64,000 bases of DNA from JBKPNJ01 sp963695705 (GTDB lineage: Bacteria; Actinomycetota; Actinomycetes; Propionibacteriales; Nocardioidaceae): the NCBI GenBank assembly GCA_963695705.1, contig CAVOHB010000009.1, positions 1,302,001 through 1,366,000 on the forward strand. Direction: 5' to 3'. Shown here piece after piece: positions 44,420 through 54,012 of the stretch (the first letter of the stretch is position 1; the number at the start of each line of letters is the position of its first letter). The translations under genes were made by a program, and so were the position numbers. Below the pieces are notes generated by a model. The model was not told the DNA's origin. It saw nothing but the letters and a program-made list of their open reading frames with translations, and did not search any database.

Positions 44420-47338
44420 TCAGGCCGACGGTGTCGGCTGTCCGGCGGGACGTGTCACCCGCTTGCGCGTGCGCTTGCGGGGCGTGACCGCCGCAGGCAG
44501 GTCGTCGAGCGTCGGGGTGGGGTCGAGCAGGGTCCGCCGTGGTGCCGCGGGTGACTCCTCCTGCGGCGCGGCAGACCCGCCCTGGCCGACGGCCCCGGAC
44601 TCCAACCTGGTGTCGGCGTCGGCCCTGGCGCCGGTGTCGGCCTCGGCCCCCGTGTCAGCGATCTGGCCCTCGTGTGCTTGATCGACGTGCCGGGCGTCGG
44701 CTTCCGACCGTGCCTCGCCGGCAGCCTCGGTTACCGCGAGGTTGCCCGTCGGGTCCGGCCGTTCATCGCGGCGCCGGCGTGTGGAGCGCTTGGACTCGCC
44801 CTTCGGTTTCTCCGGCACGCTCTCGACCGGGTGGTGGTGGATCAGCAGGCCCCGGCCGCCACAGCGGTCACAAGGTTCGCTGAATGCCTCGAGCAACCCG
44901 GTGCCGATCCGCTTGCGCGTCATCTGGACCAGACCGAGCGAGGTAACCTCCGCCACCTGGTGGCGGGTACGGTCCCGGCCCAGGCACTCCACCAGACGCC
45001 GGAGTACCAGGTCGCGGTTGGACTCCAGCACCATGTCGATGAAGTCCACGACGATGATGCCGCCGATGTCGCGCAGCCGCAGCTGGCGCACGATCTCTTC
45101 GGCCGCCTCGAGGTTGTTCTTCGTCACGGTCTCCTCGAGGTTGCCCCCGGAACCGGTGAACTTTCCGGTGTTCACATCGACGACCGTCATCGCCTCGGTG
45201 CGGTCGATGACCAGCGAACCGCCGGACGGAAGCCAGACCTTGCGGTCCAGGCCCTTGTCGATCTGCTCGTCGACCCGGTAGGACGCGAAGACATCCCCGG
45301 TCCCGCTCCACCGTTCCAGCCGATCGGCGAGCTCGGGTGCGACGTGGGTGACGTAGCCGTGCACCGTCTCCCAGGCCTCGTCGCCGTCGATCACCAGCTT
45401 GGTGAAGTCCTCGGTGAACAGGTCCCGGACGACCTTGATCGTCAGGTCGGGCTCGCCGTACAACAGCGCGGGCGCCGCGCCGTTCTTGGTCTTCTTGTCG
45501 ATGTCGTCCCACCGGGCGGTCAGCCGGCTCACGTCGCGGGTCAGCTCCTCCTCGCTGGCGCCCTCCGCCGCGGTCCGGATGATGACGCCGGCGTCATCGG
45601 GAAGGATGTCCTTCAGCAGTCCCTTGAGCCGGCTGCGCTCGGTGTCGGCCAGCTTGCGACTGATCCCGTTGCTTCCGCCCCTCGGCACGTACACGAGGTA
45701 GCGGCCGGGCAGGCTCACCTGGCTGGTCAGCCGGGCACCCTTGTGCCCGATCGGATCCTTGGTGACCTGGACGAGGACCGACTGCCCCGACTTCAGCGCC
45801 GACTCGATCTTGCGCGGCTGTCCCTGGTTCCCCATCAGGTCCCAGTTGACCTCGCCGGCGTACAGAACGCCGTTGCGGCCCTTGCCGATGTCGATGAACG
45901 CCGCTTCCATGCTCGGGAGCACGTTCTGGACTCGCCCGAGGTAGACGTTGCCGATGATCGACGTCTGCGACTCGCGAGCGACGTAGTGCTCGACGAGGAC
46001 TCTGTCCTCGAGGACCGCGATCTGGCTGATGTCGTCGCTCTGGCGGATGACCATGACGCGCTCGACGGACTCCCGACGAGCCAGGAACTCGGCCTCGCTG
46101 GCGATCGGTGCCCGTCGACGACCGGCTTCACGACCCTCGCGGCGTCGCTGTTTCTTCGCCTCCAGCCGCGTCGATCCCTCGACGCTGGTGATCTCGGTCT
46201 TCGGTGGACGGGGTTTGCGCACCCGGACCACGGTGTCGGCCGGGTCATCGGGTGACGACTCGACCTCGTCCTCCGGGCGGCGCCGACGACGACGGCGTCG
46301 GCGGCTGCTATCGGAAGACTCCGCGTCGCTTCCCGCCGCGACCTGTGCGGGCTCTGTTGTGTCGACAGCGCTGCCCGCCGCCTCGTTGGGTTCGGTGCCT
46401 GACTCCGCTGTCGCGGTCGATTCGGCACCTGCCGCTGTTGAGTCGTCTGTGGGCTGACCGCTCGGTTCGGAGCCGGATTCGCCGCTGGGTTCGCTCGAGG
46501 ACTTGCGCCGGCGTCGGCCGCCGCGGCGACGACGCCGGCGGGGCCCGTCGTCGGAGTCACCGTCGGCCTGGTCGCCGTCCTGGCTCCTGGTCTCGGCTTG
46601 ATCGCCGCCCACGGCCGGTGTCGGGGGGGTCTCTGCCGCGACCGCGGCGGAGGCGACGTCGGGCTCGGCGGCCGCCTTCTTCGCGGTGCGCTTGCGCGTA
46701 GCCCGTTCCGGGTCCGGTGGCTGGAACAGGACGCTGGTGGCGACGGGCTGACCCCCGGCCGGCGGGGCCTGCGACTCGCTCGGGCTCACGTCGACCGCGG
46801 CCGCGAGGGCGGGGTCGACCGGTGAATCACCGGCCTGGTCAGGCTCGCTGGAGCGCTTCGTGGTGCGCTTGCGAGCCGTCTTCTTGGCTGTCGGCGGTTC
46901 CGGCGTCGTCCCCGCGAGATCCTCCCCGACGGGGACGACAGCGGTGGCCTCGACCGCGCCCGAGGCCGCCTTCTTGCCGGCGGTCTTTCTTGCGCTGGTC
47001 TTCTCGACCGGAGGCTTGCCGGCCGTGGACTTGTCGGCGGTGGACTCCTTGGCGGTCGACTTCTTGGCGGGCTTCTTGGCGGTCGTCGTCTTGGCGGTCG
47101 TTCTCTTGGTGGTGGCCTTGCGGGCGGTCACCTTCTTGACAGCTGCGTCGACCGTTTCCCCGGTCGACTGACTCTCCTCAGCCGAGTCGGCCGGGGGTGT
47201 CCCCAACGGCTCAGGCGGCTCAGGGGGCCCGGCCGGCCGGCTGGCGGCTCGGCGCCGCGTGCGCGGGGGTGGGCTGGTGGTGGTTGCCGGTACCGGCTGA
47301 GGTCCGGCGGTGTTCGGGTCGTTCTCGGTGTCGAGCAT
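44420..47338 (-). CDS. rne: Ribonuclease E/G family endoribonuclease
   Basis: Main mRNA- and rRNA-processing endonuclease, 972 residues. An N-terminal low-complexity region (about residues 1-370) is rich in Ala/Lys/Thr, then acidic, then Arg-rich (RRRRRRGGRRRRKSS-type stretches). The catalytic core follows: S1 domain with YLGRVQNVLPSMEAAFIDIG, LTSQVSLPGRYLVYVPRGG, the DNase-I-like part with metal-binding VVDVNTGKFTG and IIVVDFIDM, and the Zn-link CDRCGGRGLL. The C-terminal tail is acidic/Ala-rich, then basic. ATG 47338 (MLDTENDPNT) is preferred; a start at 47425 is possible. Confidence 0.93.
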   Translation of the reverse strand: MLDTENDPNTAGPQPVPATTTSPPPRTRRRAASRPAGPPEPPEPLGTPPADSAEESQSTGETVDAAVKKVTARKATTKRTTAKTTTAKKPAKKSTAKESTADKSTAGKPPVEKTSARKTAGKKAASGAVEATAVVPVGEDLAGTTPEPPTAKKTARKRTTKRSSEPDQAGDSPVDPALAAAVDVSPSESQAPPAGGQPVATSVLFQPPDPERATRKRTAKKAAAEPDVASAAVAAETPPTPAVGGDQAETRSQDGDQADGDSDDGPRRRRRRGGRRRRKSSSEPSGESGSEPSGQPTDDSTAAGAESTATAESGTEPNEAAGSAVDTTEPAQVAAGSDAESSDSSRRRRRRRRRPEDEVESSPDDPADTVVRVRKPRPPKTEITSVEGSTRLEAKKQRRREGREAGRRRAPIASEAEFLARRESVERVMVIRQSDDISQIAVLEDRVLVEHYVARESQTSIIGNVYLGRVQNVLPSMEAAFIDIGKGRNGVLYAGEVNWDLMGNQGQPRKIESALKSGQSVLVQVTKDPIGHKGARLTSQVSLPGRYLVYVPRGGSNGISRKLADTERSRLKGLLKDILPDDAGVIIRTAAEGASEEELTRDVSRLTARWDDIDKKTKNGAAPALLYGEPDLTIKVVRDLFTEDFTKLVIDGDEAWETVHGYVTHVAPELADRLERWSGTGDVFASYRVDEQIDKGLDRKVWLPSGGSLVIDRTEAMTVVDVNTGKFTGSGGNLEETVTKNNLEAAEEIVRQLRLRDIGGIIVVDFIDMVLESNRDLVLRRLVECLGRDRTRHQVAEVTSLGLVQMTRKRIGTGLLEAFSEPCDRCGGRGLLIHHHPVESVPEKPKGESKRSTRRRRDERPDPTGNLAVTEAAGEARSEADARHVDQAHEGQIADTGAEADTGARADADTRLESGAVGQGGSAAPQEESPAAPRRTLLDPTPTLDDLPAAVTPRKRTRKRVTRPAGQPTPSA

Positions 47339-47515
47339 TCGCTCTACCCTTCGGGGCCCCGGGCGCAGTTCCTTGCGCCGCGCGGAGCCTGTGTCGGTCG
47401 CCGGTGCGGGCAGTTGCGCCTGCACCGGCAGAAGCTTGGCGGATCGACGCGCCCCCCGGCGTGTGCGTCAAGCGGGAGCTCGATGCCCGAACTTTTCCGC
47501 GGTCGCGTCTCTGTG

Positions 47516-48262
47516 TCACGCAGAGGCGTCGCGGTCAGATCCGAGCGGGTCACCCACCGTGCCGTGCTCCAGGTCGAGCGGCCCTTGCGCCAGCCGGGTC
47601 TGCTGAGGCGCAGCCGGTGGACTCAGGCCGGCGACCTCGCGGAGTCCGGCGAGGACGTCGTTGGGTCGTACGGACGGGGTTCCGTGGCGTACAACCATGT
47701 CAAGTATCGCACACTCCGTGTCATCGACCCGTTCCGTCGCGACGAGGAGCCGCACGACCGCCGGTCGGCAGTCGAAGAGCCGCCGGCCCTTCTTTGTCAT
47801 CCTCTCGACCTCGACGGACGTGGCGGCCAGGAATGAGCCGACCGCAGACCGGGCGAGTTGGGGAGCCACGCCGGGCAGCGTGATGGTCCAGTGCGACGCC
47901 TCCAGCCGGTCGGCCAGCGCCGGTCCATCGCCCAGCGGGACGACCTCGAGCACGTCGAGCCCGTCGGGCATCGCCCCGTCCAGCGCGACCCTCACCTCAT
48001 CGGGGTCCCGGACCTCTCGGAGTCCGATCTCCAGGTACTCGGCCTCGCTCGCCGACCCGGTGGAGCAGGCATTGGCATAGGAGATCCGGGGGTGCGGCGA
48101 ATATCCGGACGAGTACGCCATCGGTACTCCGGCACGGCGCAACGCCCGCTCGAACGCGCGCCCGAAGTCGCGGTGGCTGGTGAAGCGCAGCCTTCCGCGC
48201 TTGGCATACCGGATGCGCAGCCTCTGCACCGGCGGGGCCTGCTGGGTCGGTTGGTCGGCCAC
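47516..48262 (-). CDS. TIGR03936 / DUF2344 radical-SAM-associated protein
   Basis: A 248-residue protein: RLRIRYAKRGRLRFTSHRDF, AFERALRRAGVPMAYSSGYS and PHPRISYANACSTGSASEAE are the family signature. It is thought to work with the TIGR03960 B12-binding radical SAM protein, perhaps in tRNA or rRNA modification, but the reaction is not established. In most actinobacteria the two genes are adjacent; here fdhA, an APC permease and a GNAT gene separate them (48411-51953). It is followed by rne after 177 nt. Confidence 0.92.
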   Translation of the reverse strand: MADQPTQQAPPVQRLRIRYAKRGRLRFTSHRDFGRAFERALRRAGVPMAYSSGYSPHPRISYANACSTGSASEAEYLEIGLREVRDPDEVRVALDGAMPDGLDVLEVVPLGDGPALADRLEASHWTITLPGVAPQLARSAVGSFLAATSVEVERMTKKGRRLFDCRPAVVRLLVATERVDDTECAILDMVVRHGTPSVRPNDVLAGLREVAGLSPPAAPQQTRLAQGPLDLEHGTVGDPLGSDRDASA

Positions 48263-48304
48263 GCCTCAGACGATATCCGTCGGGCCGACTCCACTACGGC
48301 ACAA

Positions 48305-48348
48305 GAGGTGGTCGCAGCCCCGCAGGCTGCGGGTGCTGCGACCACCTC
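48305..48348 (-). terminator. Large hairpin after fdhA
   Basis: A 14-bp perfect stem (48305-48318 with 48335-48348) encloses a second 6-bp stem CCCGCA/TGCGGG. Read on the minus strand it lies about 60 nt after the fdhA stop and is followed by TTGTG. An unusually stable terminator, separating fdhA from the TIGR03936 gene. Confidence 0.65.
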
Positions 48349-48410
48349 GTTCGCTCACCGGCCGGTCGACCATCCGACCGCCGGCCGTCCGCTGCGCCTC
48401 TCGGCCGCGA

Positions 48411-49643
48411 TCAGGCGGCGTTGCCGTTCGTGCCGAGGAAGCCGTTCGGGTCGAGCACGTACTTGCGGGACGCGCCCTTGTCGAACTCGTCATACCCGCG
48501 CGGCGCGTCGTCGATCGGGATCGGAGTTGCGTTGACCGCCTTCGCGATCTCCACCCGGTCGTGCAGGATCGCCATCATGAGCCCACGGTGGTACTTCATC
48601 ACCGGGCACTGTCCGGTATAGAACGCATGCGACTTCGCCCAGCCCTGCCCGATGCGGATCGACAGCGAGCCCTCCTTGGCGGCGTCGTCGGCGGCTCCCG
48701 GGTCACCGGTCACGTAGAGACCGGGGATGCCCAGCGCTCCACCTGCCCTGGTGATCTCCATCAGGGAGTTGAGAACCGTCGCCGGGTGCTCGTGTCCGGA
48801 GGCGTCGCCGTGGCCGCGGGCCTCGAAGCCCACCGCGTCGACGCCGCAGTCGACCTCTGGCACGCCGAGGATCTGCTCGATCTGGTCCTTCGGGTGGCCC
48901 TTGGCGATGTCGATGGTCTCGCACCCGAAGCTGCGGGCCTGCGCGAGCCGTTCCTGGATCAGGTCACCCACGATCACGACCGCCGCCCCGAGCAGCTGCG
49001 CCGACGCGGCCGCGGCCAGGCCCACCGGGCCGGCTCCCGCGATGTAGACCGTCGACCCGACGCCGACGCCCGCGGTCACGCAGCCGTGGAACCCGGTCGG
49101 GAAGATGTCCGACAGCATGGTCAGGTCGAGGATCTTGTCCATCGCCTGGTCCTTGTCGGGGAACTTCAGCAGGTTCCAGTCGGCGTAGGGCACGGCGACA
49201 TACTGCGCCTGCCCGCCGACCCAACCGCCCATGTCGACGTAGCCGTACGCAGATCCCGGCCGGTCCGGGTTGACGTTCAGGCATACGCCGGTCTTGCCTT
49301 CCTTGCAGTTGCGGCACCGCCCGCAGGCGATGTTGAACGGTACGGAGACGAGGTCTCCCTCCTTGATGAACTCGACACCGGGACCGGTCTCGACGACCTC
49401 TCCGGTGATCTCATGGCCGAGGATCAGGCCCTCGGGGGCGGTGGTGCGACCGCGCACCATGTGCTGGTCGCTGCCGCAGATGTTGGTGGCGACCGTCTTC
49501 AGGATCGCCGCATGCGGCAGCGTCCGGCCGACGTTGTCCGGGTTGACCCCAGGGCCGTCCTTGAGCTCGAACGTGGGGTAGTCGATCGTCTGTACCTCTA
49601 CCTTGCCCGCTCCTCCGTAGGCCACTGCTTTGTTACTCGCCAT
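48411..49643 (-). CDS. fdhA: Formaldehyde dehydrogenase, glutathione-independent
   Basis: Zn-dependent medium-chain dehydrogenase that oxidises formaldehyde with NAD without added thiol. It has 410 residues: the catalytic-Zn region ATNICGSDQHMVRG and GHEITGEVVETG, the structural-Zn Cys group CGRCRNCKEGKTGVC, the nucleotide fold YIAGAGPVGLAAAASAQLLG, and AVGFEARGHG. GGGAGG precedes ATG 49643 by 9 nt. It stands alone, divergent from the APC permease with 289 nt between; that gap holds no named motif. Confidence 0.93.
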   Translation of the reverse strand: MASNKAVAYGGAGKVEVQTIDYPTFELKDGPGVNPDNVGRTLPHAAILKTVATNICGSDQHMVRGRTTAPEGLILGHEITGEVVETGPGVEFIKEGDLVSVPFNIACGRCRNCKEGKTGVCLNVNPDRPGSAYGYVDMGGWVGGQAQYVAVPYADWNLLKFPDKDQAMDKILDLTMLSDIFPTGFHGCVTAGVGVGSTVYIAGAGPVGLAAAASAQLLGAAVVIVGDLIQERLAQARSFGCETIDIAKGHPKDQIEQILGVPEVDCGVDAVGFEARGHGDASGHEHPATVLNSLMEITRAGGALGIPGLYVTGDPGAADDAAKEGSLSIRIGQGWAKSHAFYTGQCPVMKYHRGLMMAILHDRVEIAKAVNATPIPIDDAPRGYDEFDKGASRKYVLDPNGFLGTNGNAA

Positions 49644-49932
49644 GCGTTGTACCTCCCGGGCTGACCGCCGCAAGCTGCGGCGTCTTCGTTCCCGCACCGC
49701 CAACCGGTGCCGGTGACGCCCCGATGCGTCCTTTCGAACCTAGGTCGACCCATGCGCATCGGCAATCCGAGCGCGTGTCGCTGAGATGACTGTCCACGTA
49801 GTGATCGGCAGCCCTGCCAGGGCGCGTTGACTTCCCCGCAACGGGGTAAGGCAGCCAGGATGGCCGCTACCCGCAGACCAGGGGGCCGCGCGTCGGTTGG
49901 TTCGGCCGCTGCGCCCGGCAAGGAGGAACGTC

Positions 49933-51450
49933 GTGAATCTCTGGCGCACCAAGACGATCGAACAGTCCATCTCGGACACCGAGGAGCCCACTCATCAGCT
50001 CCGCAAGCAGCTCGGCGCGCTTCAGCTCACGGTCTTCGGCATCGGGGTCATCATCGGCACCGGGATCTTCGTCCTGACCGGTGAGGCCGCCGGAGTCAAG
50101 GCCGGCCCGGCGGTGGCGTTGTCGTTCGTGTTCTCCGGCATCGCCTGCGCCCTGGCCGCGCTGTGCTATGCCGAGTTCGCCAGCACGGTTCCCGTCGCCG
50201 GCTCCGCCTACACGTTCTCGTACGCGAGCCTCGGGGAGCTCATCGCCTGGATCATCGGCTGGGACCTGATCCTGGAGCTCGCCCTCGGCGCGAGCACCGT
50301 CGCCGTCGGCTGGTCGACGTACTTCGCCGACGTCATGCACGAGGCGGGCATCACGATCCCAACCTGGATCTACGACGTCGACCCCGACGCGCCGGGTCTG
50401 AAACACAACCTCGTCGCCGCTGCGATCGTGCTGATCCTGACCGGAGTCATCTGCCTGGGGATCCGGATCTCCTCGTACGTCAACTTCGCGATGGTGGTCA
50501 TCAAGCTCAGCATCGTGCTGCTGGTGATCGTCGCCGGCGTGTTCTTCATCAACACCGACAACTACACACCCTTCATCCCGCCGGCAGGTTCCAAGCCCGC
50601 TGGCGGGTACGAGGCGACACCGTCGCTGCTCCAGGACATCGGCCTGTCCCCCGGGGCCTTCGGAGTGAGCGGTATCTTCACCGGCGCCGCCCTGGTCTTC
50701 TTCGCCTACATCGGCTTCGACATCGTGGCGACCGCAGCGGAGGAGACCAAGAACCCGCAACGGGACATGCCGATCGGGATCCTGTCGTCCCTGGGCATCT
50801 GCACGGTCCTCTACGTCGCGGTGTCGCTCGTGGTGACCGGCATGGTCAACTACACAGAGATCGAGATCGACGCTCCCCTCGCCGCCGCCTTCCGCTCGGT
50901 GGGTCAATCGGGGATCGCGACGACGATCTCGGTCGGGGCTCTGGTCGGCCTGACCACCGTGATGATGATCCTGCTGCTCGGACAGAGCCGGGTGTTCTTC
51001 GCGATGAGCCGCGACCGGCTGCTCCCGCCGGTGTTCTCGACCGTCAGCGAGCGGTTCGGGACGCCGATCCGCACCTCGATCTTCACCGGCGGGATCGTCG
51101 CGTTGATCTCGACGTTCGTGCCCCTCGTCGACCTCGCCGAGCTGGTCAACATCGGCACGCTGTTCGCGTTCATCCTCGTGGCCATCGGCATCCTGGTCCT
51201 GCGAAGGACTCGGCCGGATCTGCCTCGGGCGTTCACGTGTCCCGGCGTTCCGTACGTCCCGGTCCTCGCGGTGCTGGCTGCGTTCTACCTGATGCTCAAC
51301 CTGCCGGCCGCGACGTGGACGCGGTTCTTCGTGTGGATGGCCATCGGCTTCATCGTCTACTTCGCCTACGGCGCGCGGCACAGCCGGCTTGTGACCGACC
51401 CGAACTACTCGCGCGAGGCCGACGCGGCCGCCCGGGAGGGACGCTCCTAG
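49933..51450 (+). CDS. APC-superfamily amino-acid permease (CAT-like)
   Basis: Twelve-span amino-acid/polyamine transporter, 505 residues. It shows GALQLTVFGIGVIIGTGIFV with the GIG..GTGIF substrate loop, FASTVPVAGSAYTFSYASLG, FFAYIGFDIVATAAEETKNP and QSRVFFAMSRDRLLPPVF, typical of the cationic-amino-acid transporter branch. GTG 49933 is preceded by a perfect AGGAGG 6 nt upstream, which settles the start. The last 4 nt overlap the convergent GNAT gene. Substrate (possibly arginine, lysine or another amino acid) is unproven. Confidence 0.92.
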   Translation: MNLWRTKTIEQSISDTEEPTHQLRKQLGALQLTVFGIGVIIGTGIFVLTGEAAGVKAGPAVALSFVFSGIACALAALCYAEFASTVPVAGSAYTFSYASLGELIAWIIGWDLILELALGASTVAVGWSTYFADVMHEAGITIPTWIYDVDPDAPGLKHNLVAAAIVLILTGVICLGIRISSYVNFAMVVIKLSIVLLVIVAGVFFINTDNYTPFIPPAGSKPAGGYEATPSLLQDIGLSPGAFGVSGIFTGAALVFFAYIGFDIVATAAEETKNPQRDMPIGILSSLGICTVLYVAVSLVVTGMVNYTEIEIDAPLAAAFRSVGQSGIATTISVGALVGLTTVMMILLLGQSRVFFAMSRDRLLPPVFSTVSERFGTPIRTSIFTGGIVALISTFVPLVDLAELVNIGTLFAFILVAIGILVLRRTRPDLPRAFTCPGVPYVPVLAVLAAFYLMLNLPAATWTRFFVWMAIGFIVYFAYGARHSRLVTDPNYSREADAAAREGRS

Positions 51451-51953
51451 AGCCGGTCCTCGCTCGGGCCGACCTGCAGCACCATGAGCCCCGTCGCCGG
51501 CCGGAATCCCAGCCGGGCGTAGAACGGCACCGAGCGGGGAGACGGCGACAGCACGACCCGTGCGTAGTCGCGGGCGTGGGCCCAGCTGATGGCTGCCGCC
51601 AGGAGCCTCCCGCCGACCCCCGCGTCACGATGCGCCGAGAGCACGAAGACGTTCGCGATATAGCCCCAGCGCGACTCCGGCTGTGCCGGCCGCGGCATCC
51701 GGACGAACTCCAGCATGTTCAGCATTCCGACCGGATCGCCCCCGATCTCGGCGATCCAGAACCACCGGTGGGGCTCGGCGGCATGCCAGCTCGTAAATCG
51801 ATGAACGAAGGCCTCATCCGCGGCGGCATCGACGTCATGGATGCCGGAGGGCTCGCGGGTGCTGATCGCGCGCAACCTGGCGAGCGCGCCGACATCGCCT
51901 GCCCCTGCCGGACGGACCACGCACGGCCGTGGGCCTGCGCTCCCGCGTGCCAT
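51447..51953 (-). CDS. GNAT-family N-acetyltransferase
   Basis: A 168-residue single-domain GNAT: VRPAGAGDVGALARLRAIST at the start, YIANVFVLSAHRDAGVGGRL (acetyl-CoA pyrophosphate loop, R-x-x-G-V-G), and RSVPFYARLGF near the end. It lies 15 nt after the start region of TIGR03960's stop on the same strand, so it is probably the first... more simply, the TIGR03960 gene (51969-53918) precedes it in transcription and the two may be co-transcribed. Acceptor substrate unknown. Confidence 0.88.
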   Translation of the reverse strand: MARGSAGPRPCVVRPAGAGDVGALARLRAISTREPSGIHDVDAAADEAFVHRFTSWHAAEPHRWFWIAEIGGDPVGMLNMLEFVRMPRPAQPESRWGYIANVFVLSAHRDAGVGGRLLAAAISWAHARDYARVVLSPSPRSVPFYARLGFRPATGLMVLQVGPSEDRL

Positions 51954-51968
51954 AGCCAGCCCGACGTG

Positions 51969-53918
51969 TCAGCCCACCGACGGCTGCGACACGCCAGCGA
52001 TCGGCAGCAGGGTGTGACCGGACGGGCCGACCTGGATCTCGGTCCCCATCTCCGGGCAGACACCACAGTCGAAGCAGGGTGTCCACCGGCAGTCGTCAAC
52101 CTCGACCGCGCCGTTGGGGTCGATCGCGTCCTGCCAGTCCTCCCAGAGCCAGTCACGGTCGAGTCCCGAGTCGAGGTGGTCCCACGGGAGCACCTCGGAG
52201 TAGGGACGTTCCCGCACCGTGTACCAGTCGAGGTCGACCGGCTCATCCGCCAGGGCGTCCTCGGCGGCCGCGCGCCAGCGATCATAGGAGAAGTGCTCGC
52301 TCCAGCCGTCGAACCGGCCGCCGGCACGCCAGACCGCCTCGATGACGCGGCCCACCCGCCGGTCCCCGCGCGAGAGCAGACCCTCGATGATTCCGGGCTT
52401 GCCGTCGTGGTACCGGAATCCGATCGCACGCCCGTACTGCCGGTCCGCGCGGACGACAGCGCGGAGCTCGGCCAGCCGCGTATCGGTGGTCTCGTGGTCG
52501 AGCTGAGCGGCCCATTGGAACGGCGTGTGCGGCTTGGGTACGAATCCTCCGATCGACACCGTGCAACGGATGTCGCGACGACCGGAGACCTCACGGCCGG
52601 TCGCGATCACCTTCCGGGCGAGGTCGCCGATGGCCAGCACATCCTCGTCGGTCTCCGTTGGCAGGCCGCACATGAAGTAGAGCTTGACCTGTCGCCAGCC
52701 GTGGGAGTACGCCGTCGCCACGGTGCGAATCAGATCCTCCTCCGAGACCATCTTGTTGATGACCTTGCGAAGCCGCTCCGAACCGCCCTCGGGGGCGAAA
52801 GTCAGACCGGATCGGCGCCCGTTGCGGGAGAACTCGTTCGCCAGAGTGACGTTGAAGGCGTCGACGCGGGTGGACGGGAGCGAAAGGGACACGTTGGAGC
52901 CCTCGTAGCGGTCGCCGAGTCCCTTCGCGACGTCGGCGATCTCGCTGTGGTCGGCCGACGACAGCGAGAGCAGACCCACCTCCTCGAACCCGCTGTTGTC
53001 CAGACCGTTCTGGACCATGTCGGCGATCGTCGTGATCGAGCGTTCCCGCACCGGACGGGTGATCATCCCGGCCTGACAGAAGCGGCAGCCGCGGGTGCAG
53101 CCACGGAAGATCTCCACTGAGTACCGCTCGTGCACGGTCTCCGCCAGCGGGACCAGCGGCTTCTTCGGGTACGGCCACTGGTCGAGGTCCATCAGCGTGT
53201 GCTTGTGCACCCGCGCCGGCACTCCCGGGCGGTTGGGGACGACCCGCCCGATGGCTCCGGCCGGGAGGTAGTCGACGTCGTAGAACTTCGGCACGTAGAC
53301 ACCGCCGGAGGCGGCAAGTCGCATGAGCAGCTGGTCGCGGCCCCCGGGTGTGCCCTCGTCCTTCCACTCGCGGATCACCTCGCTGATCGCAAGCACCACC
53401 TCCTCCCCGTCGCCGAGCACCGCGGCGTCGATGAAGTCGGCGATCGGCTCGGGGTTGAACGCCGAGTGGCCACCGGCGAGCACGACCGGATGGCGGTCGT
53501 CGCGGTCGACGGAGTGCAGCGGGATCCCCGCCAGGTCGAGCGCGGTCAGCATGTTGGTGTAGCCGAGCTCGGTCGCGAACGACACCCCGAGGACGTCGAA
53601 GTCGCCCACCGGGCGGTGACCGTCAACGGTGAACTGCGGGATCGCGTGCTCCCGCATGAGTCGTTCCATGTCCGCGAACACGGCGTAGGTCCGCTCGGCG
53701 AGGATCCAGTCCCGCTCGTTGAGCACCTCGTACAGGATCTGGACGCCCTGGTTCGGAAGCCCGACCTCGTAGGCGTCCGGATACATCAGGGCCCACCGCA
53801 CGCTCACCGAGTCCCAGTCCTTGGCGGCAGAGTTGAGCTCACCGCCGACGTACTGGATCGGTTTCTGCACCCGAGGCAGGAGCGGTTCCAGTCGGGGGAA
53901 CAGCGACGGTGCCGACAT
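51969..53918 (-). CDS. TIGR03960 B12-binding-domain radical SAM protein
   Basis: A 649-residue protein with an N-terminal cobalamin-binding-like domain (LNERDWILAERTYAVFADME, VLGVSFATELGYTNML, VVLAGGHSAFNPEPIADF) and a radical SAM core with the [4Fe-4S] ligands in FRGCTRGCRFCQAGMITRP (CxxxCxxC). The C-terminus has a Cys cluster CRWTPCFDCGVCPEMG. The reaction is not established; it is linked across bacteria with the TIGR03936 protein. ATG 53918 lacks a strong Shine-Dalgarno site. It is 95 nt downstream of rodA. Confidence 0.93.
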   Translation of the reverse strand: MSAPSLFPRLEPLLPRVQKPIQYVGGELNSAAKDWDSVSVRWALMYPDAYEVGLPNQGVQILYEVLNERDWILAERTYAVFADMERLMREHAIPQFTVDGHRPVGDFDVLGVSFATELGYTNMLTALDLAGIPLHSVDRDDRHPVVLAGGHSAFNPEPIADFIDAAVLGDGEEVVLAISEVIREWKDEGTPGGRDQLLMRLAASGGVYVPKFYDVDYLPAGAIGRVVPNRPGVPARVHKHTLMDLDQWPYPKKPLVPLAETVHERYSVEIFRGCTRGCRFCQAGMITRPVRERSITTIADMVQNGLDNSGFEEVGLLSLSSADHSEIADVAKGLGDRYEGSNVSLSLPSTRVDAFNVTLANEFSRNGRRSGLTFAPEGGSERLRKVINKMVSEEDLIRTVATAYSHGWRQVKLYFMCGLPTETDEDVLAIGDLARKVIATGREVSGRRDIRCTVSIGGFVPKPHTPFQWAAQLDHETTDTRLAELRAVVRADRQYGRAIGFRYHDGKPGIIEGLLSRGDRRVGRVIEAVWRAGGRFDGWSEHFSYDRWRAAAEDALADEPVDLDWYTVRERPYSEVLPWDHLDSGLDRDWLWEDWQDAIDPNGAVEVDDCRWTPCFDCGVCPEMGTEIQVGPSGHTLLPIAGVSQPSVG

Positions 53919-54012
53919 CAGAAGGACACTCTCCCGGACTCGTGGGCCTGACCCGGCCAGGGTACGCGGTGCGCCGGCCAGGTCGGCGGCACGAGTCCCC
54001 GGTGAGCGGTCG

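Noticed and set aside
44672..46255. A plus-strand open frame of about 527 codons opposite rne
   Set aside because: It is antisense to the conserved RNase E/G catalytic core, with no domain or good start; GC-rich antisense frames are often open by chance.
50163..53120. A plus-strand open frame of about 985 codons
   Set aside because: It is a shadow of the APC, GNAT and TIGR03960 genes: Arg/His/Pro-rich translation typical of an off-frame read in GC-rich DNA, and no recognisable domain.
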